From Methylobacter sp. (GTDB lineage: Bacteria; Pseudomonadota; Gammaproteobacteria; Methylococcales; Methylomonadaceae), in NCBI RefSeq assembly GCF_004322395.1, contig NZ_SCTW01000133.1:1-64000 (forward strand): a DNA stretch of 64,000 nucleotides, in the 5' to 3' direction. A model generated the notes under the pieces. The model ran no database searches. It worked only from the letters and a program-made list of their open reading frames with translations, and was not told the origin of the DNA. The translations under genes and the position numbers were made by a program. Below are positions 43,521 through 53,200 of this stretch, one piece after another; the stretch's first letter is position 1; every line of letters begins with the position of its first letter.

Positions 43521-44633
43521 TTAGAATACCTTTATCAACTGCTGCACCGGCATTTCTTTAGGATCCAATGAAACAATCGTAAATAAGTCATTTAAAATTC
43601 TAAATGAATCCCGGTTCCAAGTAGAATATTGACCATCATCAAGGTCGGCAACTTTATAGCTCTCTCCTAAATATTCGACTTCTGAGACAGATGGAGTCAA
43701 TTCTTTATCTCCATCCCACTGCATCGTTAAAGTTGGCCGACGTTCACTTGCGGGAATATCACTTAATTTTTGGCCTGATGCCAACCAACGCTCAAAATGT
43801 CTTTGCGATTGCCCCAATGCACCTAATACTCCGTCAAAAGGCCGCATAACAAAAGAAACTTGCGGAACACCGTCATTTACTCCAATTTGGACAGGACTAT
43901 CTTCCCAAAAACTATACTCCTTAGAAGAATATAATTTTGCTAACAAAGGCGTAGCCTCGGGCGGTATGGTTAAAACATTTTGACCATTAACCGTATCAAT
44001 TCTAAGCACCTGTTGCAGCTGCATTTCCCTGGAAAGTCCGGCCAAGCGTAAAAAGTTCCTAAAATTTTTAGGCTGACCTTGATCGGCAGTATTGTTTAAA
44101 ACCAGCCTTTTTCCGGAAGGATAATCAAGAATGACCGAAACAACCAAAATACGCATCAGTTGATTAACCGGTACTCCTTGTCTTAACTGCTCAAAGAATA
44201 TCTTGCTATCAATAGGGGTATAAGCTGTTTTAGCAAAAGAGGCACCACTTAGCGGGGCAAAAGAGAAAGTTGGTGATTCTGTTGCACTTAATCCCAAAGT
44301 GCCTGTAAAACTAAACACTTTTGTAGCAAATTGAGCCAAGCTACTCAACGCGGCAATCCACGGCATAGATGTATTTGTGTGGGTAGTCGTGGTACCAACA
44401 CTTGCCCCAAAAGAAAATGACGCATTAACGCTGGACATTTGCAAAAAATGCGCTGGATTGGAATTCGCCCGACGCGCCAAGTTCACCAGCATTTGCTCAT
44501 CGGAAAGTGTAGCGTGGTTTTCGGAAATATCTCGAAACTCATTCTTCAGTGCAGTCCCCCCACATCCTGAGATAGCTATGGATATAGCTAGCAACGAAAC
44601 TAATCGAAACGATTTTATTTTTATAACTCTCAC
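43521..44633 (-). CDS. Large lipoprotein of unknown function, coupled to the ABC exporter
   Basis: A 370-residue protein with a lipoprotein signal (hydrophobic 10-22, lipobox ISGC with lipid Cys24). I do not recognise the family. The mature part starts with a helical stretch (DEQMLVNLARRANSNPAHF), then a Ser/Thr-rich beta-like region and mixed alpha/beta sequence. The start is GTG at 44633, placed by AGGAGA inside the end of the exporter gene; the stop of that gene directly abuts it, so translation is coupled. Tight coupling to a peptide exporter suggests an envelope part in export or resistance, which is inference. Confidence 0.75.
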   Translation of the reverse strand: MRVIKIKSFRLVSLLAISIAISGCGGTALKNEFRDISENHATLSDEQMLVNLARRANSNPAHFLQMSSVNASFSFGASVGTTTTHTNTSMPWIAALSSLAQFATKVFSFTGTLGLSATESPTFSFAPLSGASFAKTAYTPIDSKIFFEQLRQGVPVNQLMRILVVSVILDYPSGKRLVLNNTADQGQPKNFRNFLRLAGLSREMQLQQVLRIDTVNGQNVLTIPPEATPLLAKLYSSKEYSFWEDSPVQIGVNDGVPQVSFVMRPFDGVLGALGQSQRHFERWLASGQKLSDIPASERRPTLTMQWDGDKELTPSVSEVEYLGESYKVADLDDGQYSTWNRDSFRILNDLFTIVSLDPKEMPVQQLIKVF

Positions 44634-46310
44634 TTAATCTCTCCTAAATTTAAATTTGATTTTTTCTTCTCTCATTTGTCCCATATCCATAACCAACAAA
44701 CGGTCACAATGATTAAAGTACTTTTCATCATGGGTAACCACAATCACTGTCTTTTGCTTCTGTTTGAGTTTCTGCAGAATAACGTCATAAAAAAACTGAC
44801 GAAACTCAGGATCTTGATCCGCAGCAACCTCATCAAACACATAAACTGCCTTGTCTTCCAACAGTGCAATAATTAATGCCAAGCGTTTTTTCTGTCCTGT
44901 CGATAAATTAGTATGCGTAAATCGGCCGTTTTTAAATCCCGTTTTCTTCTCCAGGCCCATCAATACCAAATATTCATTAACCATTTCTACATTGACATTT
45001 TGTTGGCCGTAAAATCGATCGAACAAGTGAAAATCGGTAAAAATAATAGAAAAAAGATTTCTGTAATTACCCAGCAATTCACTGTCTATGGTTTTATTAT
45101 CTACAACTATCGCGCCTGAATTCGACTCATATAAGCCTGTGAGCAATTTAAGAAAAGTTGATTTACCGCTGCCGTTGCCGCCACGAATAAAAATCAGCTC
45201 CCCTCTGGCAAAACTCAAATCAAAAGGCCCCACTGAGAACTGCCTTCCTTGATCCTCTACTGGATAACTGAAATACAATTGGCTAATTAAGATTCGGTCG
45301 AAATAATGCGGCGCAATGAATGTTTCCTGAGTTGAAAATACGTCTTCTTGGGCGGACTGCAATTGCGATTCCAATCGCTGCAAATAATCAATCGCTACAT
45401 TTGCTCTAGCCAGACTCGGAAACATGTCGATTATGAGCACGATAGGCCCCATAATAAAAAAGATAATGGTAGTAATCGACATGATCTTATCAGCGGTCAA
45501 TGTACTCAACTGAGGCAATAAAAAAACAACCGACGCCATTAAGATATAAAAATAAAGCTGGGCATAAAGCTGTAAATTAACATTACTAATATCGGTTGAA
45601 ATATTTTTTTGCCTGGCCTCTTCAGACACTTCTCCCATATAGTTGGTATACAGGTCGTTTACTTTTTCCCGGTTTATTTTTAGCTCATTAAAGCCATCCA
45701 ATACATGCTGCATATAAGCAAAATATTCATTATCTTTTGCCATTGCCTGCTGCATGGAAATACTGATCGACTGAACTAACACATAAATGGTGACCATTGC
45801 CCCGGCGATACAGATCAAAGCCATAGCTAAAGCCATTTTGGAAATGGTCGCCATATAAATAAAGGAGCAAATCAGCATCACCATGGCCGGAAAACCTTCG
45901 GCAAGCCGATGAGCACCCTGCGAGATTAATTCTGTTTTTTCCGATAACATCGAAAGAATCTGCGATTTGCCTATGGCTTCATAAGACAGGAGTTTTAAAC
46001 CTCTCAGTAAGTCTAAAATACGCCCCCTATAATTAAAAATACCGCCTTGGACCAACTCGGTAATCCGGTGCGTCACATAGCGTTTTGAAATCAAATACAA
46101 GGACACACTCAGTACAAATAAAATGAATAAACGCTCATCTAAATCGGGCTTATCGAAATCTTTTGCGGCAGTATTTAGAATAACCAGCGTCAAGGCATTA
46201 ATAATCCCCGAGACTACAGTTGCCGAAGCTAATAAGAATTTATCTTTTTGGCTTTGTATATCTATAAAATCCAGCAATTTAGGTCTTATGAGACCCACTT
46301 TATCTATCAT
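44634..46310 (-). CDS. Cyclic-peptide-type ABC exporter (SyrD/PvdE-like), fused membrane and ATPase domains
   Basis: A 558-residue exporter half. The N-terminal part (about 20-310) has six predicted membrane helices; the ATPase follows with Walker A GGNGSGKST (near 376-384), the signature LSTGQKKRLALI, Walker B AVYVFDEVAADQDP and the H-loop VVTHDEKYF. The LSTGQ form of the signature, the YRNLFSIIFTDFHLFD segment and the DEVAADQDPEFR stretch are typical of the siderophore/cyclic peptide exporter group. It should act as a homodimer in the inner membrane. It follows the oxygenase gene by 11 bases. It is the likely export route for the product of the NRPS-PKS. Confidence 0.93.
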   Translation of the reverse strand: MIDKVGLIRPKLLDFIDIQSQKDKFLLASATVVSGIINALTLVILNTAAKDFDKPDLDERLFILFVLSVSLYLISKRYVTHRITELVQGGIFNYRGRILDLLRGLKLLSYEAIGKSQILSMLSEKTELISQGAHRLAEGFPAMVMLICSFIYMATISKMALAMALICIAGAMVTIYVLVQSISISMQQAMAKDNEYFAYMQHVLDGFNELKINREKVNDLYTNYMGEVSEEARQKNISTDISNVNLQLYAQLYFYILMASVVFLLPQLSTLTADKIMSITTIIFFIMGPIVLIIDMFPSLARANVAIDYLQRLESQLQSAQEDVFSTQETFIAPHYFDRILISQLYFSYPVEDQGRQFSVGPFDLSFARGELIFIRGGNGSGKSTFLKLLTGLYESNSGAIVVDNKTIDSELLGNYRNLFSIIFTDFHLFDRFYGQQNVNVEMVNEYLVLMGLEKKTGFKNGRFTHTNLSTGQKKRLALIIALLEDKAVYVFDEVAADQDPEFRQFFYDVILQKLKQKQKTVIVVTHDEKYFNHCDRLLVMDMGQMREEKIKFKFRRD

Positions 46311-46321
46311 TTTGTTATTGA

Positions 46322-47218
46322 CTATTTTTTGAATTGATAAATGAAACGATTAAAACGTAATACCCAGTTCCAAGGCAACAAATTCATCGAAAATAAAACA
46401 ATGCCTCGTAAGCTTTGAAGCTTTCGCCACCACGGCTTAACTTTCCAAAAATGATTACAGGAACACACATAACCTTCGCCTTCTGCAATCACCTCATGCC
46501 ACCACTGGGTGGGTATAAACAACACTTGACCAGAGCTTAACACCACCTCATAACGATCCTGTTCCGTCTTGTTAAAGTTGGGGTATTGTTTAAGATCGGG
46601 TTCTTCAATATTTACCTGGCTAACCCAAAAGGGTAAAACGTCATAAAAGCCGAAAGGATACAGATTCGAGCTCTGCTTGGGTGGATATAAAATGACTCTT
46701 TTTTTGCCATGCAGCATCATCAAAGTGCCATCGCCCGGATCGAAATGCAACGGTTCGGCATGACCGGCAGCACCCAGCCATAAATTTAACGAGGCTTCCG
46801 GAATAATCGGCTCAAAACCCAGCGTCTGGGTTAAGAACTGCATTTCACCGGCAATTGATTTAAGCGCTTCCGTTTCTCCAATCGGATTTTGCGCCAGATA
46901 GAGATTTCTTTTCTTTGCGCTGCCATCTCTAATATGAGTAGCAAAATCATGAATGGTCATCTGGACATGATCGCAATATTTTGTCCATTCTCGTCTGGGA
47001 GCATCAAAATGGCCTTCACCATAATCGCGCACTAAAAACTTGCCATCACCTAAATTTTTACACAAAAAGTCCAGATCCCAATCCACTGAGCTATCAAGAA
47101 AATCGGTAACTACGAGCGGTTTCCCTGGAATGCGATACTCTTTATCGAATTTTTCAGTTGTTAACTCAGCAACGGTTAATTGATCAATCGCCTTTGGAGT
47201 ACCGGCATTATCTTTCAT
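46322..47218 (-). CDS. JmjC/cupin_8-type Fe(II)/2-oxoglutarate oxygenase
   Basis: A 298-residue cupin-fold oxygenase of the FIH/JmjC-like group. The metal-binding triad is visible as His158-x-Asp160 (LHFDPGDGTLMMLHG) and His241 (IPTQWWHEV); Lys173 (KRVILYPP) fits the 2-oxoglutarate-binding position. Such enzymes hydroxylate amino acid side chains, and several act on carrier-bound residues in NRPS pathways. The longest frame starts at 47230, but that ATG has no ribosome binding site; 47218 follows GAGAGAAG and is preferred. It lies just after the terminating NRPS and before the exporter. A tailoring role on the peptide is likely; the target residue is unknown. Confidence 0.87.
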   Translation of the reverse strand: MKDNAGTPKAIDQLTVAELTTEKFDKEYRIPGKPLVVTDFLDSSVDWDLDFLCKNLGDGKFLVRDYGEGHFDAPRREWTKYCDHVQMTIHDFATHIRDGSAKKRNLYLAQNPIGETEALKSIAGEMQFLTQTLGFEPIIPEASLNLWLGAAGHAEPLHFDPGDGTLMMLHGKKRVILYPPKQSSNLYPFGFYDVLPFWVSQVNIEEPDLKQYPNFNKTEQDRYEVVLSSGQVLFIPTQWWHEVIAEGEGYVCSCNHFWKVKPWWRKLQSLRGIVLFSMNLLPWNWVLRFNRFIYQFKK

Positions 47219-47248
47219 AACTTCTCTCATTCTATTTAGGTTTTACAA

Positions 47249-50200
47249 TCAGCTTTTTATTTTTATATTGATAAGATCTTCGACTACCTGCGCTATTTTC
47301 CCAACATGAGGCTGCTCCATCATGTTCTCATGTTGCCCCGATAACCAATGCAAAGTCATATTCAAACCGGATACTTGCTGCCAAGTTAGATAATCATCCG
47401 CCGTAATACGCCGGCTGCCTTCCTGCGCCCTGATCAAAGTAACCGGAGCATTGATTTTTTGCGGCCGATAAGTCATCTGCAACATACTGCGACAGACATT
47501 GAAATATCGCTCAATCGCCTCGTCATCCATCGCTCTTGGCACTAGTCCGGCCTGTTTGGCCCTGCTAAACACTTGTGTCAACTGCTCGGACTTTGGCAAA
47601 GTTCTTAATAGCTCAGCAGTATAACCCAAACCGGGAAACAAGCTAACCAACAACTCAGCATCATCGGTTTTTGCCGCACCATGTGCTGTCAGTTCAGGAT
47701 GCGCGGTATCTAGCAAGCCGACAAAATCCACAGTATCGCCCATCGCTTCAAGCTGTCTGGCAACCTCATAAGCCAGCAATCCTCCGAACGAATAGCCCAA
47801 TAGCCGGTAGCCGCCTTGTTTTTGGATAGTTTTAATAAACTTCAAATAATAAGCAGCCATTTCAGGCAGTTGGGTCATGATGGATTGATCGGATTCCATG
47901 CCGGGCGCGCGTAGACCATAAACCGGTTGATCATCAGGCAGCGCTTTAGCCAATTCGTTATAACAAATCACATGCCCGCCGACAGGATGGAAGCAAAATA
48001 ACGCAGGAGCATCGCCTTTAGTTTTCAAAGACACCAAAGGCGTCCATTCGGCCTCTTGATGATCCTTATCGATCAACTGGCTTAATGCTGAAATGGTCGG
48101 CGCCTGGAAGATAGCGGCCAGCGGCAGCGTTTTCCCCAAAGCGACCTTAATCTGGGTCATTAGATCCAAAACCAGCAGGGAGTGCCCGCCCAGTTCAAAA
48201 AAATCGTCATCGACTGAAATAGCTTGATCCAAAGCCAAAATTTCCCGCCAAATCCCAACCAGCGTCTGCTGAACAAAACCTACAGGCAAAACTTGCGTTG
48301 CTTTTACGCTATTCAGTTCCGGATCCGGCAAGGCTTTTCTATCCAGCTTGCCATTAGCGGTTAGCGGCAGACGCTCTAGAATGACAATCGCCGAAGGCAC
48401 CATAAAACGCGGCAACTGCTCTTTGACTATCTGCATTAAATTCGCTTCCAAATCAGTATACGAGTGCTCAGCGGAAGCGCTCACATAAGCCACCAGCTTA
48501 CGATCACTGGCTGCCGCCTCGCCTACTGTCAACACCACGCAATCGTCAACGCCGGCTACCGATTTTAAAACAGCCTCTACTTCGCCCAATTCAATACGGT
48601 AGCCTCGAACTTTAACCTGATGATCCAGCCGTCCCAGATAAGTCAGCTCCCCTTCTGCACTGTAACTGACCAAGTCTCCGGTTCTATATAATCTTTCTCC
48701 CGCTTGCTGGCTAAACGGATTGGGCACAAATTTTTCCGCGGTCAATGCCGGTCTGCCGTGGTAGCCCCGCGCCAGTCCCATGCCCCCCAAATATAATTCA
48801 CCCGGAACGCCCGGCGGCAACGGCTGCAAATAAGCATCCAACACGTAGGCGCTGCTATTGCTGATAGGACGGCCAATGCTGGGCTGCGCATTCGCCTGCC
48901 GCAGGCAATACGTCGAATACGTGGTATCTTCCGAAGGCCCGTATAAGTCATAGACTTTTTCGATATGCGCTTTGGCATACAGTTTGTTAACCAGTTCAGC
49001 AGACAGCGGCTCACCGGCCAAATTAACCGTTTTTACCGATTCAGGTATTGCATTGACTCTTAGTAACTCTTCCGCCGCGGAAGGAACGGTATTGATCAAA
49101 CTGGGAGCGCAATTCGGCTGTTCCGCTAATTCAAGCACATTACGCAACAGCACCAAAGTACCACCGGTGGCAAGCGTCAGAAAAATCTCAAACACCGATA
49201 GGTCAAAACAAATCGAAGTACCGACCAGCATCCGGCTTAGCTGTTCGGGTTGATAAACGCTTTGCGCCCAGCCGATCATGGCCACCGCATTGGAATGGGT
49301 TATCGCTACGCCTTTGGGTTTCCCTGTCGAACCTGAGGTATACAACACATAAGCCAGATTACTCGGGCTTTGCGGCTGAAATACTTGTGCATCGGTTTTA
49401 GGCCAAGGCTGATCCAGCAATATTTTCGGCACAACTGCCAACCCCGCATGCGCCGCTGCCAAATCCGATTCGGTCAATAACAATAAAACCTTGGCATCCT
49501 GTAAAGTGTGCTCCAGTCTGGCGCTCGGATAATCCGGGTCTAAAGGCACATAAGCCGAGCCGCTTTTAAGAATTGCCAGCATCGCGACAATTAGCCGGGG
49601 CGTGCGCTTTAAGCACAAACCGATTAACACTTCCGGACCTGCGCCGCGAGCCGCAAGCACATCCGCCAATCGATCAACCTGATCGCTCAATTCCTGGTAC
49701 GTTAGTTGGGTTTCGCCCTGCGCCACGGCTATTTTTTCGGCAGCACTACCGACACGCTGAGCAAATAAATCATATATGCCGCTTTGCGCGGGCACCGGTG
49801 CCGAGTTTCGGTTCCAGTCTACAACCACTTGCCGATACAAGGCATCATCGACTATTGAAAAATCGCCTATCCGCTTTTCCGGTTTGCGTGTCAATTGCTG
49901 TAATAGATGAGCAAACCCTCTGCACATGATTTGAATCCGTTCGGCTTTAAACAGATCGGCATTGTATTCAAAAGTACCGACCAATTGGCCGTCAAGCTCA
50001 TGCATCGCCAAGGTCAAGTCAAACTTGACTTCTTTACTATCCAACGGCAGAGGCTCGATTTCCAAACCTGTTAACCGGGGCATCTGGGATGCCGCATTGT
50101 GGAACAGAAACATCACCTGAAAAAAAGGCGTATTCGAAAGATCGCGTTCCGGCTGCAAAGCTTCGACCAGCTTTTCAAACGGCAGTTCCTGATGCGCAAA

Positions 50201-53200
50201 GGCATCGATTACCGTGTCTTTAACCTGCGCTAAAAATTCCAGCCACAAAGGATCGCCTTCAATGCGGTTGCGCAACACCAAGGTATTAACAAAAAAACCG
50301 ATTAAATTTTCCGTTTCCTGATGGTTGCGATTGGCGACAGGCGTGCCCACGGCAAAGTCATATTGGCCGCTGTAACGCGCCAAAAACAAATTAAACCCGG
50401 CCAGCAGCAACACAAAAACGGAGCAATGCTGTTGCTCGGCAAGTTGATTTAACGCCAAAGTCAGCTCGGCATCCAAACTAAATGTTTCGCTTTGTGCACT
50501 AAAGGTTTGTACCGCCGGTCGTGCAAAATCCGTCGTTAAATTTAACGCAGGCGGCATATCCGCCAATGTGCTTCGCCAATACGCCAACAGTTGTTCCAAC
50601 CGTTCCGAATTCAGCAACTGCCGTTGCCAGACCGCATAATCCACATATTGCACAGATAACGTCGGCAGCTGCGCTTGCGTTCCGAGAATGGCAGCCTGAT
50701 ACAAGCTCAGCCATTCTTTCATGAACACGCTTTGCGACCAGCCGTCGGACATGATGTGGTGATTGTTAATGACCAGCACATGATCTTGCGCGCCCGTTTT
50801 TATCACCTGCACTCGAATCAGCGGCAGTCTATCCAACCGGAAAACGTAGTTTGTTTCCTGCTCCAGCAATTGATCCAGCTTGATTTGTTGCGTCTGCGAA
50901 TCGTCAGCCGACCAGTCCAAGTGTTCAATCGGCAACTGCGAAACATCCAGGATTTTTTGTCTTGGCCGGGCATTTTTCAGCACGAAAACCGTGGTTAAGA
51001 CACTATGCCGACTGATAATCCGGTCAAAGCAAGCCTGCAAGCAATCGACATCCAAAGGCCCGGTGATTTTCAACGCAGTGACCATGTTGTAAGCGCTGCT
51101 GTCCGGGTACAATTGCTGCAAAAAGTACAGGCGTTCCTGGGAAAACGACAAGGGATAATCGTCCGCTTTGGCAGCGGGGCTTAGTATAGGGACAGCATCG
51201 TTTCCACTCGCGTCGATGGCCTTGGCCTGTTCCCGCAAAATCGATTTTTCAAACAGCTCGCGAATCAGCAACTTAATGCCAAAAGTATTCTGGATACGAT
51301 TCGCCAGTTGCATCACTAAAATAGAATGCCCGCCTAATAAGAAAAAATCGCTGTCCCGTTTAACCTGGACGCCCAATAACGGCTCCCATAACTGTGCCAG
51401 TTTGATTTCGGTATCGGTAACAGGCGGCTCTGAGACTGTTTGATGATAATGTTCCGAATTCGGTTCGGGCAAAGCCTTTTCATCAATCTTACCGTTTGGC
51501 GTCAACGGCAAATTCGGCACTGAAACCAAAGCGGCAGGCACCATATAATCGGGCAAAGCCGATTGCAGGTGCAGGCGCAATCTCGGTACATCGACCTGTT
51601 GCTGCTCCCTCGAGCTAAAATAAGCGATCAGGCATTTACCTTGCCCGGCAATGTCCTTAACCCGTACATAGCTTTGTTTAACGGAAGGATAAGCATTAAT
51701 CACCGTTTCAACCGCGCCCAATTCAATCCGAACGCCTCTTATCTTCACTTGGTGATCGACACGGCCGATAAACTCAATCACCCCGTTATTATTCCAGCGC
51801 ACTATGTCGCCGCTACGGTACATTCGCTCGCCCGGCTGCTTGGAAAAAACATCAGGCACGTATTTAGCCGCCGTTTCGATTGGCTGATTGATGTAACAAG
51901 GCGACAAGCCCTCCCCGGCAATATACAGCTCACCGCTGACGCCTACCGGCACAGGCTTTAATTGCGTATCCAGTATATATAAGCGGGTATTGGCCAACGG
52001 CCAGCCGATAGGCACGGTTAATGCTGTATCGCTAACCGAATCAATCTCATACCAGGACGCAAAAGTGGTACTTTCGGTCGGCCCGTAGATATGTAAAAAG
52101 TGCTCCGGCTTACCGTGTTCCAGCACTGTTTTAACCTGTTCGGGATCGACTTTTTCGCCGCCGAACAATACATAACGCAAACCTGCGAAAGCATCGGGCT
52201 GTTGCCGGATAATCTGGTTAAATAATGCTGTCGTTAACAGCAATATTGTGATTTTTTGAGTCCTTAAAAAACTCACAAAATCAGTCACGGATAAGCTGGT
52301 TTCGCGTTCTGCAATCGCTAAGCAAGCGCCGTTCAGTAAAGCGCCCCATGTTTCAAAAGTCGAGGCGTCGAATGCAGTATTGTTGGCCTGAGCCACGCGG
52401 TCGTTTGGATTTAGATCGATATAATTAGTATCCAAAACCAAGCGGTTAATCGATGCATGCGTAATCCCTATCCCTTTGGGATTGCCTGTAGAACCGGAAG
52501 TAAACATTACGTAAGCCAACGCATTGGCATAGCTACATGATGGATCGATAGTGGAATAAGACTGCTTGTCTAATTGATCGACGGCCAGTATTTCAGTCTG
52601 TCCGAACACTTGTGCGCTTGCCAGCAAGGACTGTTGCGTCAGCGTGATTGCAATGTCTATTTGCCGATGCATTAACGCCAAGCGTTCCAGAGGATAAGCC
52701 ATATCCAACGGCAAATAAGCCGCACCGGCTTTTAAAGTCGCCATCATAGCGATCACCAAATCGCAACCGCGTTGTAGATACAGCGCGACATAATCTCCCG
52801 CTTTCACGCCATGCTTGATCAGCACATGCGCCAGTTGATTAGCCTGCTCATTCAATTGCCGGTACGTTAATTGCCGCTCACCATGAATCAACGCAATGTG
52901 CTCAGGCCGTTGCTGAACCTGTAACTGAAATTGCTGAGGAACTGTCCGATGGCGAGGAAAATCAGTCCGGCAATCATTCCAATCGTAAACGATACGTTGA
53001 TAATCCTCGGCCGATAACAAGTCTATCTGTTCGATTAACACATCCGGCTTTGAGACAACGGCCTTTAGAATATTCAGGTAAGCCGTCATCATCCTTTCTA
53101 TGCTGGCTTGCTCGAACAAATCGGTGTCGTATTCAACCAGTCCGCTTAAAAGCCGATCCTGCTCTTGTATCGACAAAGTTAAATCAAACTTTGCGCTGGT

